The translations under genes and the position numbers were made by a program. From assembly GCA_023387965.1 (NCBI GenBank), contig JAEWHE010000015.1, forward strand, positions 1-64,000: 64,000 nt of DNA, read 5' to 3'. Positions within the stretch are counted from its first letter, which is position 1. The number at the start of each line of letters is the position of its first letter. The notes beneath the pieces were generated by a model. It had not been told where the DNA came from. It did not search any database and was given only the letters and a program-made list of their open reading frames with translations. The stretch comes from Bacteroidota bacterium. GTDB taxonomy: Bacteria; Bacteroidota; Bacteroidia; Flavobacteriales; Flavobacteriaceae. This document shows positions 43,594 to 51,900 of the stretch, one piece after another.

Positions 43594-44772
43594 ATGAAAC
43601 CAGATCTTTTTCAGGCTCCAGATTATTATCTTTTAGACGAATTATTATCGGACGAACATAAAATGGTACGTGACGCGGCCCGCGAATGGGTGAAGCGCGA
43701 AGTATCGCCAATTATTGAAGATTATGCGCAAAAAGCAGAATTTCCGAAGCAAATCATTAACGGTTTGGCAGAAATTGGTGCTTTCGGACCGTATATTCCT
43801 GAAGAATATGGTGGTGCTGGTTTGGACCAGATTTCGTACGGTTTGATCATGCAGGAGATTGAAAGAGGTGATTCTGGCGTTCGTTCCACGGCTTCGGTTC
43901 AGTCGTCTTTGGTAATGTATCCAATTTGGAAATATGGAAACGAAGTACAACGAATGAAGTGGTTGCCAAAATTGGCTTCGGGAGAATTTATTGGATGTTT
44001 TGGTTTGACAGAACCCGACCACGGTTCGAATCCAGGTGGAATGGTTACCAATTTTAAAGATAAAGGCGACCATTATTTGTTGAATGGTGCCAAAATGTGG
44101 ATTTCGAACGCACCTTTTGCAGATATTGCGGTGGTTTGGGCAAAAAATGAAGAAGGAAGAATCCATGGATTAGTTGTGGAAAGAGGGATGGAAGGTTTTA
44201 CCACTCCGGAAACACATAATAAATGGTCGCTTCGTGCTTCGGCAACTGGCGAGTTGATTTTTGACAATGTAAAAGTTCCGAAAGAAAATTTATTGCCGAA
44301 CAAATCGGGTCTTGGAGCGCCACTTGGTTGTTTGGATTCGGCTCGTTACGGAATCGCTTGGGGTGCAATTGGTGCCGCAATGGACTGTTACGACACGGCC
44401 TTGAGATATTCAAAAGAGAGAATTCAGTTTGACAAACCAATTGGAGCAACACAATTGCAACAGAAAAAATTGGCGGAAATGATCACTGAAATTACAAAAG
44501 CGCAATTGTTGACTTGGCGATTAGGTGTTTTAAGAAACGAAGGAAAAGCGACTTCGGCTCAAATTTCGATGGCAAAAAGAAACAATGTGGATATGGCAAT
44601 CAATATTGCTCGTGAAGCACGACAAATGCTTGGTGGAATGGGGATTACCGGAGAATACTCAATTATGCGACACATGATGAATTTAGAGTCAGTAATTACT
44701 TACGAAGGAACTCATGATATCCATTTGTTGATCACAGGAATGGACGTAACTGGGTTCGCCGCTTTTAAATAA
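43594..44772 (+). CDS. Acyl-CoA dehydrogenase, glutaryl-CoA dehydrogenase-like
   Basis: 392 residues from the ATG at 43594. FAD flavoprotein of fatty or amino-acid oxidation. Visible features: PEEYGGAGLDQISYG, ERGDSGVRSTASVQSSLVMYPI (typical of GcdH), CFGLTEPDHGSNPGGM, ARQMLGGMGITGEYSIMRH, and ITYEGTHDIHLL with the catalytic Glu. The pattern is closest to glutaryl-CoA dehydrogenase, but I cannot prove the substrate. Single-gene unit with promoter and terminator. Confidence 0.93.
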   Translation: MKPDLFQAPDYYLLDELLSDEHKMVRDAAREWVKREVSPIIEDYAQKAEFPKQIINGLAEIGAFGPYIPEEYGGAGLDQISYGLIMQEIERGDSGVRSTASVQSSLVMYPIWKYGNEVQRMKWLPKLASGEFIGCFGLTEPDHGSNPGGMVTNFKDKGDHYLLNGAKMWISNAPFADIAVVWAKNEEGRIHGLVVERGMEGFTTPETHNKWSLRASATGELIFDNVKVPKENLLPNKSGLGAPLGCLDSARYGIAWGAIGAAMDCYDTALRYSKERIQFDKPIGATQLQQKKLAEMITEITKAQLLTWRLGVLRNEGKATSAQISMAKRNNVDMAINIAREARQMLGGMGITGEYSIMRHMMNLESVITYEGTHDIHLLITGMDVTGFAAFK

Positions 44773-44791
44773 AAATTCGAAAAATAAATGT

Positions 44792-44820
44792 AAAAAGCCT
44801 CTTTTTCAAGGGGCTTTTTT
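44792..44820 (+). terminator. Terminator of the acyl-CoA dehydrogenase gene
   Basis: AAAAAGCCTC and GGGGCTTTTTT pair around a T-rich loop, ending in a T run, 20 bases after the stop. Confidence 0.75.
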
Positions 44821-44943
44821 AGTTAGAGAAATCTACTATTACGATTTAGGTTGTTAAAATTTTATTTTTTGCGAAAAAAAACAAATGGATTATAACTTTT
44901 GTACTACATTAGCACGCTAAAATTTCCAAAAATTATAATTACA

Positions 44944-46326
44944 ATGAAAAAAATTACTTTTTCGCTGTTAGCTATTGGTATTTCGTTACTATCAGTTACA
45001 GCAGGATTTGCTCAAGAACGCAAAGTTTTTGGCAAAAAAATAAAATCAGCTCACCCAACAACGGGAATTGTTCGTTGTGTTTCTTCAGAGTATGAAGAGT
45101 ACTTGCAGGAGATTGATCCTAAAAGATTGACTGAAGAGCAGTTTGAACAATGGATTGCGCCTAAAGTTGAAGAGATTAAAGAAAAAATGTTACTCAGAAG
45201 AGATGGACAAAATACTTCGGCAGTTGTGACTATTCCGGTAGTAATTCATATCGTTCACAGCGGTCAAGTGGTAAGCAACAATGGTAGAAACATAACGGAT
45301 GCAAGAGCGATATCGCAAATTACTGTACTTAACCAAGATTTTAGAAAAATGTTAGGAACTCCGGGACACAACACAAATCCTATTGGAGCCGACGTAGAAA
45401 TCGAATTTTGCTTAGCTGCCAAAGATCCTGATGGAAACGCAACCAACGGAATTAATCGTATAAATTTAGGGAATACGCAATGGAGTTATTCAAATGTGCA
45501 GAGTATTTTAAAACCACAAACTCAATGGGATCCCACAAAGTATTTAAATCTTTGGGTTTGCCAGTTTGGCGGTGACTTAAGTGGTGTATTGGGTTTCGCC
45601 CAATTCCCGAGTGGTTCTGGGCTTCCTGGGCTTAGCGGACCTTTTACGGCTAACACGGATGGAGTGGTGATAGATTGGAGAGCTTTTGGTTCAGCTGATT
45701 ACGCTGGAGGGAATTACTATCAGGAGATCAACAAAGGTAGAACTACGACCCACGAAGTTGGTCACTTTTTAGGATTGAGACATATCTGGGGTGACGCAGG
45801 AAACCAAGAAGATGGTGTTGATTGTAGCGGTACCGACTATTGTGCTGACACGCCAAATGCGGGTTGGGAGAATTATGATTGTATTTTTCCTTACGATTCA
45901 TGTCCAACAGATCCAGGTAACGATATGACAGAAAATTACATGGATTATACGAATGATGAGTGCATGAATATTTTTACAATAGATCAAAAAGCCAGAATGA
46001 TGGCTGTAATTCAAAACTCACCAAGACGTAGTACATTAGTGACATCAACCGCTTGTCAACCGCCATTAAACACGCCATCTTTCGAGATGTTGCAAGGGAT
46101 TAAATTATATCCAAACCCGGCAAACAACGTTTTAAACATCGCTTCAGGAGATAACCTTCCGGATAGCTACAAAATTTACAATAGTTTAGGTCAAATCGTT
46201 ACTGAAAAAGCAATTGGAACATCAGCAGATTTGCAGGTAAATACTTCAAACTTTAGTAATGGGGTTTACATGATAAAGATTGTGAAAGAAAACGAATCAA
46301 GAACAATTCAGTTTATCAAAAACTAA
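44944..46326 (+). CDS. Secreted M43 (pappalysin-like) zinc metalloprotease with T9SS type A signal
   Basis: 460 residues from the ATG at 44944, with a signal peptide (MKKITFSLLAIGISLLSVTAGFAQ). A prodomain-like region runs to about residue 90. The catalytic domain begins with TIPVVIHIVHSG and carries HEVGHFLGLRHIWGD (HExxHxxGxxH) and, further on, a TENYMDYTNDEC Met-turn. The final 80 residues start IKLYPNPANNVLNI, a T9SS type A sorting domain. It should act outside the cell. Second secreted protease of the window; substrate unknown. Confidence 0.94.
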   Translation: MKKITFSLLAIGISLLSVTAGFAQERKVFGKKIKSAHPTTGIVRCVSSEYEEYLQEIDPKRLTEEQFEQWIAPKVEEIKEKMLLRRDGQNTSAVVTIPVVIHIVHSGQVVSNNGRNITDARAISQITVLNQDFRKMLGTPGHNTNPIGADVEIEFCLAAKDPDGNATNGINRINLGNTQWSYSNVQSILKPQTQWDPTKYLNLWVCQFGGDLSGVLGFAQFPSGSGLPGLSGPFTANTDGVVIDWRAFGSADYAGGNYYQEINKGRTTTHEVGHFLGLRHIWGDAGNQEDGVDCSGTDYCADTPNAGWENYDCIFPYDSCPTDPGNDMTENYMDYTNDECMNIFTIDQKARMMAVIQNSPRRSTLVTSTACQPPLNTPSFEMLQGIKLYPNPANNVLNIASGDNLPDSYKIYNSLGQIVTEKAIGTSADLQVNTSNFSNGVYMIKIVKENESRTIQFIKN

Positions 46327-46345
46327 AAATTTTTATTTCAAATAC

Positions 46346-46378
46346 AAAAAACCGGCATTAACTGTCGGTTTTTTTTTT
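46346..46378 (+). terminator. Terminator of the M43 protease gene
   Basis: AAAAAACCG / CGGTTTTTT stem with an 11-nt loop followed by more T, 19 bases after the stop codon. Confidence 0.8.
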
Positions 46379-46384
46379 GGAAGC

Positions 46385-46507
46385 GATTCGGAAGCGTCGG
46401 GACAAGCATTTTCAGCCATCCACTTTCCTGCTCCATCCACTCGCTTTGAACCGGATTTTTAAGAGTTCAAATCCCGAAGTTTCGGGAGCGGAATCAGGAC
46501 TATTTAA
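46385..46507 (-). repeat. AGCGGA-box-like element, copy 7 (diverged)
   Basis: Contains GGAAGCGTCGGGAC, CTTTCCTGCTCC, the palindrome TCCCGAAGTTTCGGGA (46472-46487) and AGCGGAATCAGGACTATTT. The last part matches the outer box of the copy at 48894-49042 in sense. The arms do not pair as clearly as in other copies. It lies 3' of the M43 gene and, apart from the terminator, accounts for the 282-base spacer. Confidence 0.5.
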
Positions 46508-46608
46508 GAAAACTATTTTAATTTTTGGTAACGCCAGTTCCAATTTTTGTAAAAAAAGCAATCCTTAATTTTTTTAAATCATTCAATCACTTTCAATATC
46601 TTTGAGAG

Positions 46609-47535
46609 ATGAAGATAGAAGCACAAAACCAAACCATCGCCGGTTTTCAACATCTAGAATTGTTGGCCAATCAAATTGTGGAAGGATTTATTTCCGGAAT
46701 GCATAAAAGTCCGTTTCATGGTTTTTCCGCAGAATTTGCAGAACATAAAACCTACAACGCTGGAGAATCCACCAAACACATCGATTGGAAACTTTTTGCC
46801 AAAACCGATCGATTGTACACAAAACGTTTCGAGGAAGAAACCAATTTGCGTTGTCATCTCATCATCGATAATTCTTCGTCCATGCATTATCCTGTTTTGC
46901 CGCAAAATCAGAATTTTTACCAAAATAAAATCGGATTTTCTGTTCTCGCTTCAGCCGTATTGATGAACTTGCTTAAAAAGCAGCGTGATGCTGTTGGTTT
47001 AAGCATTTATTCCAACCAATACGAATATTATGCTCCCGAAAAAGGAAGCGATCGCCACCATCGAATGTTGCTCAATACGCTCGAAAAAACCCTTGAAAAT
47101 TCCGCTACGCAAAAATCTACCGAAACAGTTGATTTCTTGCATCAAATAGCACAAAAAATCCACCGCAGATCCATGGTGGTGCTTTTTACCGATATGTTCC
47201 AACCCGGAAAAGAAGAACAGTTGCTTACGGCGTTACAACACCTCAAACACAACAAACACAAAGTAGTCTTATTTCACGTAGTCGATCAAATCACCGAATT
47301 AAATTTTGATTTCGATAATACGCCACGCAAATTCATCGACAAAGAAACGGGTGAAGAAGTGAATCTTTTTGCCGAAAACATCAAAACCGAGTATAAAAAA
47401 ACAGCCGAGACCTACTTCAAGAAAATCGCTTTGGCATGTGCACAAAACAAAATCCGGTTTGTTCCCGTTTCAGTAGGAGAAAATTTTGAAAAAATAATGA
47501 CTACTTATTTGGTTGAAAAACAATCTTTTGGATAA
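46609..47535 (+). CDS. DUF58 domain protein (vWA-like)
   Basis: 308 residues. The N-terminal part has GMHKSPFHGFSAEFAEHKTYNAGE and DWKLFAKTDRLYTKRFEEETN, the DUF58 signature, followed by a von Willebrand A-like fold with LIIDNSSSMHY (MIDAS DxSxS) and VVLFTDMFQPG. DUF58 proteins usually pair with MoxR ATPases as chaperone-like factors. No moxR gene is visible here, so the gene stands apart from its usual partners. No signal peptide. Confidence 0.9.
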   Translation: MKIEAQNQTIAGFQHLELLANQIVEGFISGMHKSPFHGFSAEFAEHKTYNAGESTKHIDWKLFAKTDRLYTKRFEEETNLRCHLIIDNSSSMHYPVLPQNQNFYQNKIGFSVLASAVLMNLLKKQRDAVGLSIYSNQYEYYAPEKGSDRHHRMLLNTLEKTLENSATQKSTETVDFLHQIAQKIHRRSMVVLFTDMFQPGKEEQLLTALQHLKHNKHKVVLFHVVDQITELNFDFDNTPRKFIDKETGEEVNLFAENIKTEYKKTAETYFKKIALACAQNKIRFVPVSVGENFEKIMTTYLVEKQSFG

Positions 47536-47573
47536 AACCTCAAAAAAAAATTTGAATTTTTTCTCAAAAATAC

Positions 47574-47603
47574 TTGCAGAAGTGAAAAAGCGTTGTATAT
47601 TTG
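47574..47603 (+). promoter_or_regulatory. Promoter of tRNA-Asp
   Basis: TTG at 47574-47576, 19-nt spacer, TATATTTG at 47596-47603, an exact consensus match. Confidence 0.75.
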
Positions 47604-47621
47604 CACTCGCAATTAAGCGCT

Positions 47622-47695
47622 GGTTTGGTAGTTCAGTTGGTTAGAATACATGCCTGTCACGCATGGGGTCGCGGGTTCGAGTCCCGTCCAGACCG
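47622..47695 (+). tRNA. tRNA-Asp (anticodon GTC)
   Basis: Cloverleaf with acceptor GGTTTGG / CCAGACC (one T-G pair), D arm TAGTTCAGTTGGTTAGAATA, anticodon loop CTGTCAC (GTC) and T arm GCGGG-TTCGAGT-CCCGT. Discriminator G. CCA not encoded. Confidence 0.96.
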
Positions 47696-47704
47696 CTAAA
47701 TTGG

Positions 47705-47732
47705 GAAAGCCTTTCGAGAGAAAGGCTTTTTT
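47705..47732 (+). terminator. Terminator of tRNA-Asp
   Basis: AAAGCCTTT / AAAGGCTTT stem around CGAGAG with a T run, ten bases after the tRNA. Confidence 0.85.
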
Positions 47733-47759
47733 GCCCAAAATAATATTTAAGATTAGTTG

Positions 47760-47837
47760 TGTTGTTTAAGGTACGAAAGTACCTGGTTTAGTAGTTAGAC
47801 CAATGAAAAGCTTTCCATTGAATTGGAGGGCTTTTTT
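47760..47837 (+). ncRNA. Candidate small RNA downstream of tRNA-Asp
   Basis: Three hairpins follow each other with no reading frame: AGGTAC-GAAA-GTACCT (47769-47784, GNRA loop), GGTTTA-GTAGT-TAGACC (47785-47801) and a terminator AAAGCTTTCCA / TGGAGGGCTTT (47807-47834) with six T. The tRNA already has its own terminator, so this second terminator suggests a separate transcript or a decayed one. No clear promoter is visible, so confidence is low. Confidence 0.35.
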
Positions 47838-47852
47838 GATTTTACAAACTCC

Positions 47853-48353
47853 CTAAAACCAAACTTCCCTAAAATCCCAAACCTTGTACACAAACAATCC
47901 CAAAAACGCCATACAAACCACAAACTTCATAAAAGTCGAAGCCAGAAAGCCAATAAACGATCCCGTTGCCGCTTTCAAAGCTCTTTTCTGGTCTTTGCTG
48001 TCATAAATCATTTCGCCAATAAAAGCGCCCAAAAACGGTCCAATAACAAACCCAAACGGTATTGGCGCAAGCAAACCTACAACCAATCCAATATTCGTTC
48101 CCCAAATTCCATATTTGCTACCGCCAAATTTTCTCGTGCCTTTCGCGGGAATCACATAATCCAAAATTCCTGCAACAATCGCTATTGCGAGTGTAATTCC
48201 CAAAAGCCAGTAATCCGTTTCAATTCCGTCGCAAAAATAAAGCATCAAAATTCCCAACCACGAAAGTGGCGCGTCAGGTAAAACCGGTAAAAAGCTCCCA
48301 ATCAAGCCTAAAACTACACAGATTAACCCCAAAAATAGAAACACATAGTCCAT
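47853..48353 (-). CDS. DUF456 domain membrane protein
   Basis: 166 residues from the ATG at 48353; the longer frame to 48647 runs antisense through the next gene. Glycine-rich hydrophobic segments: VLGLIGSFLPVLPDAPLSWLG (the DUF456 signature PxLPGxxL-like stretch) and GIWGTNIGLVVGLLAPIPFG with FLGAFIGEMI. About four or five membrane helices. Function unknown. Divergent from the lipoprotein gene with a 40-base gap. Confidence 0.88.
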   Translation of the reverse strand: MDYVFLFLGLICVVLGLIGSFLPVLPDAPLSWLGILMLYFCDGIETDYWLLGITLAIAIVAGILDYVIPAKGTRKFGGSKYGIWGTNIGLVVGLLAPIPFGFVIGPFLGAFIGEMIYDSKDQKRALKAATGSFIGFLASTFMKFVVCMAFLGLFVYKVWDFREVWF

Positions 48354-48368
48354 CAAAATTTTTATTAG

Positions 48369-48376
48369 TATTTTTG
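48369..48376 (+). promoter_or_regulatory. -7 box of the lipoprotein gene
   Basis: TATTTTTG matches TAnnTTTG, 17 bases before the ATG at 48394. Confidence 0.45.
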
Positions 48377-48393
48377 AAAACAAATAAAGCAAA

Positions 48394-48885
48394 ATGCCTG
48401 CCAAACAAAAAATAATATTTTTTACGTTCATCTTTGCGATTCTCACGCTTTTCAGTTGTCGGGAACCGCAAAAAGCCATATCCGAAGATGATTTACTTCG
48501 AGACGAACTCAAAAAAATAAATTTCACACAAGTGGATGAATTCCCATCCGTTGCCGCCTGCGATTCGCTCGAAAACATCGAAAGCCGCAAACAATGCTTC
48601 TTCGACTTCCTCACTCTCACGCTCCAAGAAAAACTCGACATCGACAAAATTTCCGTTCTTTACCCGGAAATCGACACCATTCAAGTAAAAGTAACCGTCT
48701 TTCCAGATGCCACATTGCAATTCGAACCACAATTTCCATCCGACAGTTTAGCCTACAACAAAATCAGAATCGACAGCATCCTTCACGCAAGATTAGCCGA
48801 TTTTCCCAAAATAAATCCCGCACTCAAAAGGGGAATTCCAGTAAAAACCCAATTCATTTTGCCCGTAATTCTCAATGTAGAATAA
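48394..48885 (+). CDS. Hypothetical lipoprotein
   Basis: 163 residues. MPAKQKIIFFTFIFAILTLFSCREP is a lipoprotein signal with lipobox LFSC. The rest has two Cys (AACDSLENIESRKQC) and a C-terminal half resembling the TonB-C-type energy-transducer fold seen in other flavobacterial proteins (VKVTVFPDATLQF ... ALKRGIPVKTQFILPVILNV). The VxxxFVL pattern at the end fits that fold, but the match is weak. Function unknown. Confidence 0.72.
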   Translation: MPAKQKIIFFTFIFAILTLFSCREPQKAISEDDLLRDELKKINFTQVDEFPSVAACDSLENIESRKQCFFDFLTLTLQEKLDIDKISVLYPEIDTIQVKVTVFPDATLQFEPQFPSDSLAYNKIRIDSILHARLADFPKINPALKRGIPVKTQFILPVILNVE

Positions 48886-48893
48886 TTTTTTTC

Positions 48894-49042
48894 AGGAGCT
48901 AATTCCTGCTTTCCGCTACAATCTTCGGTGAGAAAATCTTTTTTTGCATCGCCAAAAAAGGAGCTTCCGAGGTCGCTCTTTCTTGTCGGCAAAAAATAGA
49001 TTTTCTTCCCCAAAGGATTTCCGCTTCAATCAGGGCTATTAC
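48894..49042 (-). repeat. AGCGGA-box hairpin element, copy 8 (longest)
   Basis: Minus strand: TAGCCCTGATTGAAGCGG (outer part of box 1) with AAATCC, arms GAAGAAAATCT and AGATTTTCTC with a long interior that includes ATTTTTTGCCGA / GGCGATGCAAAAAA, then AAGATTGTAGCGGAAAGC and GGAATTAGCTCCTGA (outer part of box 2). It is the most complete copy and lies 3' of the lipoprotein. Confidence 0.75.
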
Positions 49043-49206
49043 AGTAGTCAGTGGTCAGTTTTTAGTTTTCAGTATCAAGTATTCCATTGACAGTTTGATA
49101 TTTAGAATTCAAATTCAAAATTTCAAAAATGTTACCTCGTAATTAGCTACCGCAGACTACAAACTGACTACTGATCACTGACCACTGCAAACTGACGACT
49201 CCCAAC
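49042..49206. repeat. Inverted-repeat remnant of CAGTnnTCAGT words, no gene inside
   Basis: The left end CAGTAGTCAGTGGTCAGTTT (49042-49061) faces AAACTGACTACTGATCACTG and ACCACTGCAAACTGACGACT on the right (49161-49200). About 100 bases lie between and hold no gene. The words resemble the inverted repeats around the four-helix-bundle gene at 51.9 kb. Together with the preceding element it fills the 327-base gap. Confidence 0.6.
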
Positions 49207-49212
49207 TCCCAA

Positions 49213-50334
49213 CTAAAATCGTCTCCCTTTCCACTCATATTTTCCAAACAGCGAATAAACCGCAACCGCGACACTGAAAAACGGATAAAATAAATTGCTG
49301 AGCAAATAAAATTTTATCGAAGCCGGCTTTAAAAATTTTCCCGTAGGAAACAAAAGAAAAGCATCCACAAAAATTTTGAGGGCAAACAAAAGATACCAGT
49401 TCCAAAACGAGAACAAAGAAAAAAGAGTCAACAAAAAAGATAAAACAATTGCTAAGTTTCCGGCGAAAACTGCCAAAGCCAACATTTTCCCGTAACCATT
49501 TTCGTACGAAACCGACTTGGAAGCCCAACGAACTCTTTGGTGAAATAAGGTTTTCCAATCGTTCACAGGTTTTGTCAGCACGATATTTTCATCGGTTTTT
49601 AAATAATGTACTTTTTCAGGAAATTTTTTAATCGCTTTTTGCAATAAAAAGACATCATCGCCACTTACAATCCCATTGTTTCCATCAAAACCATTTATTT
49701 TTTCAAACAAATTTTTCGTGTAGGCAAAATTCGCTCCGTTGCACATAAACGGTTTTCCAACGCCAAAACTTCCCACAGTTGCACCTTGCAAACTCATCAA
49801 ATCCATCAACTGAAATTGCTGTAAAAAAGAATCATTCGCAAAATAAGAAACCGCACCAACAATCATTTCAGCATTGTGATTTTGAATGTAATCATCCAAA
49901 ATTTTCAACCAATCCGGGTTTACAAAACAATCCGCATCAGTAGTAATAATCCAGTCGTTTTTGACGTGATTTACCGCTGTGGAAATCGCATCTTTTTTCG
50001 GAGAATTTGATTTTCGTTGGTTATTTATAATCTGAAAAGGAAAGCTCAAAGCCGGAAAATTTTCAATAATTTCCACAGAATCATCTTGGGAATCATCGTT
50101 TACAAAAACAATTTCAAACAAATCTCTGGGATAATCCAACTGTGAAAACGAGTGCAACAATCCGGGTAAATTTTCGTTTTCATCCCGAAACGGAACCACG
50201 ATTGAGAACGTAGTTTTAGGCGAAATTTCATCTGTTTCATATTGCAAAACTTTTTTGAAACCAAAAGCCAATCGCAAGATAAAAACCGCATAAACCGCAA
50301 CAGTTCCGAAGAAGATATAATTTAAAATTTCCAT
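49213..50334 (-). CDS. Family 2 glycosyltransferase, membrane-associated
   Basis: 373 residues. One N-terminal helix (YIFFGTVAVYAVFILRLAF), then a GT-A domain: FSIVVPFRDENENLPGLL, FVNDDSQDDS (first Asp motif), WIITTDADCFVNPDW (DxD) and HQRVRWASKS (QxxRW-like acceptor motif). Three C-terminal helices follow. It probably adds sugar to a lipid or growing polysaccharide at the inner membrane. Its start overlaps the upstream flippase-like gene by 13 bases, so the two should work together. Confidence 0.92.
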   Translation of the reverse strand: MEILNYIFFGTVAVYAVFILRLAFGFKKVLQYETDEISPKTTFSIVVPFRDENENLPGLLHSFSQLDYPRDLFEIVFVNDDSQDDSVEIIENFPALSFPFQIINNQRKSNSPKKDAISTAVNHVKNDWIITTDADCFVNPDWLKILDDYIQNHNAEMIVGAVSYFANDSFLQQFQLMDLMSLQGATVGSFGVGKPFMCNGANFAYTKNLFEKINGFDGNNGIVSGDDVFLLQKAIKKFPEKVHYLKTDENIVLTKPVNDWKTLFHQRVRWASKSVSYENGYGKMLALAVFAGNLAIVLSFLLTLFSLFSFWNWYLLFALKIFVDAFLLFPTGKFLKPASIKFYLLSNLFYPFFSVAVAVYSLFGKYEWKGRRF

Positions 50335-51248
50335 TTCGACTTAAAATTAAAAACGTAATAACTTCCGATTACTACCGGAAGGACCACATTTAAAAACCAC
50401 ATCAAGGTACTAATAAAAACCACAATCCATTCGTTTACGCCCAAATTTCCGAAGAAAAAAACGGCAACGCTTCCCTTCACGGCGAAATCCAAAAACTGAA
50501 AAGTGGGCAATGATGAAGCCAAGAAATAAACGGCAGCAATAGTGGCCATCAAGGTTACGTACGGCAAATCGACATCAAATGCCAGAAACAAAAAGTAATA
50601 TTGATGCGAAAAAATCAGGTAACGGCAAACTGCCAGAAAGATATTTTTCTGATGAATCGCTTTTGGAATTTCATTGATTTTTTCAAGTAACCTGTTGATG
50701 GAATAACCTTTAATCGTAATTTTTTTAAAGAAGAAAGAAAACAGAAGCAAGAGAAAAGAAATTCCCAGAATAATCAAAACCCACTTTCCAAAACCCAAAA
50801 TCATCAATCCGATTGTTCCAAAAAGCACAGTCAAAATCATCTGGATTCCGTTGCAAATCAAATTAAGAAAAACCACTTTTTTGGCATCTTTTTTTTCAAA
50901 ATATAAGGCTTTTGCGCCATATTCGCCAATTCCATTTGGAGTAAAAATCGATGCCGTCAAAGCGCTCAACACTTGTTCGGTTGCTTTTCCCAATGGAATT
51001 TTTTCTAAGACTTGTGCCAAATTTTGCCATTTTAAAATCTCAAAAAACCGATTGAAAAAACTAAAAGATAAAATGAAGAGAATTCCCCAAAACGATTTTT
51101 TTCTTTTTAATAATTCTAAAAATTGCTTCCAATCTAATTTTTCATTGTTCGCCAACTGATCGTAAATAAAATAAAAAGCACCGCCAACAATCAAAAGTTT
51201 GATCAGAAACGTGAGGAATTGTTTAGCTTTGTGAGGAATTGCAATCAT
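50322..51248 (-). CDS. Lysylphosphatidylglycerol synthase-type (UPF0104/GtrA-like) membrane protein
   Basis: 308 residues and about eight hydrophobic helices with the pattern of the LPG synthase transmembrane region: LKWQNLAQVLEKIPLGKATEQVLSAL, TPNGIGEYGAKALYF near residue 100 and SSLPTFQFLDFAVKGSVAVFFF near 245. No catalytic domain is attached. Such proteins often sit next to GT2 genes, as here, and are suspected lipid translocases; that role is inference. Divergent from ruvC. Confidence 0.85.
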   Translation of the reverse strand: MIAIPHKAKQFLTFLIKLLIVGGAFYFIYDQLANNEKLDWKQFLELLKRKKSFWGILFILSFSFFNRFFEILKWQNLAQVLEKIPLGKATEQVLSALTASIFTPNGIGEYGAKALYFEKKDAKKVVFLNLICNGIQMILTVLFGTIGLMILGFGKWVLIILGISFLLLLFSFFFKKITIKGYSINRLLEKINEIPKAIHQKNIFLAVCRYLIFSHQYYFLFLAFDVDLPYVTLMATIAAVYFLASSLPTFQFLDFAVKGSVAVFFFGNLGVNEWIVVFISTLMWFLNVVLPVVIGSYYVFNFKSKWKF

Positions 51249-51301
51249 CGTCGCAAAGGAACGATTTTAAACTTTCAAACCTTAAATTTTAAACCAAAAA
51301 A

Positions 51302-51856
51302 TTGGCAAACGAACGCATCATATTAGGAATCGATCCAGGAACAACAATCATGGGATTTGGACTCATCAAAGTCGTCAACAAAAAGATGGAATTTTTGCAA
51401 TTGAACGAATTGATTCTGAACAAATACGATGATCATTACATGAAATTGAAAGTCATTTTCGAACGAACCATCGAATTGATTGAAACACATAATCCCGACG
51501 AAATTGCAATTGAAGCGCCTTTTTTTGGGAAAAACGTACAGTCGATGTTGAAATTGGGTCGTGCCCAAGGAGTGGCAATGGCGGCCGGATTGTCACGACA
51601 AATCCCAATTACTGAATACGAGCCGAAAAAAATAAAAATGGCAATTACAGGAAACGGAAACGCAACCAAAGAACAAGTTGCCAAAATGTTGCAACAGCTT
51701 TTAGGACTAAAACAATTGCCCAAAAACCTCGACAGTACCGATGGCTTAGCGGCTGCAGTTTGTCACTTTTTTAACTCTGGAAAGGTTATCGGGACAAAAA
51801 GTTATTCGGGTTGGGACGCTTTTGTGAAGCAAAATGAGGATAAAATTAGAAAGTAA
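51302..51856 (+). CDS. ruvC: Crossover junction endodeoxyribonuclease RuvC
   Basis: Resolves Holliday junctions with RuvAB. 184 residues. The start is a TTG at 51302, giving LANERIILGIDPGTT, which fits the family; no in-frame ATG lies upstream. The four catalytic acids are D11 (GIDPG), E71 (IAIEAPFFGKN), D144 and D147 (LDSTDGLAAAVCH). The stop codon lies at the first bases of the inverted repeat that bounds the next cassette. Confidence 0.95.
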   Translation: MANERIILGIDPGTTIMGFGLIKVVNKKMEFLQLNELILNKYDDHYMKLKVIFERTIELIETHNPDEIAIEAPFFGKNVQSMLKLGRAQGVAMAAGLSRQIPITEYEPKKIKMAITGNGNATKEQVAKMLQQLLGLKQLPKNLDSTDGLAAAVCHFFNSGKVIGTKSYSGWDAFVKQNEDKIRK

Positions 51857-51882
51857 TCAGTGTTCAGTTTTTAGTGTTCAGT
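51855..51882 (+). repeat. Left inverted repeat of the four-helix-bundle cassette
   Basis: AATCAGTGTTCAGT (51855-51868) and TTTTAGTGTTCAGT (51869-51882). Each has an exact reverse complement at the right end (52297-52310 and 52325-52338). Confidence 0.85.
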
Positions 51883-51900
51883 TTTAAAACTTAAAATAAT

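Noticed and set aside
47785..47801. Second tRNA gene after tRNA-Asp
   Set aside because: GGTTTAGTAGTTAG resembles a tRNA start, but no anticodon or T arm follows; treated as part of a hairpin series.
48353..48647. N-terminal extension of the DUF456 gene to 264 residues
   Set aside because: The extra 98 codons are antisense to the lipoprotein gene and to its -7 box and are Ser-rich without homology; the ATG at 48353 gives the normal family length.
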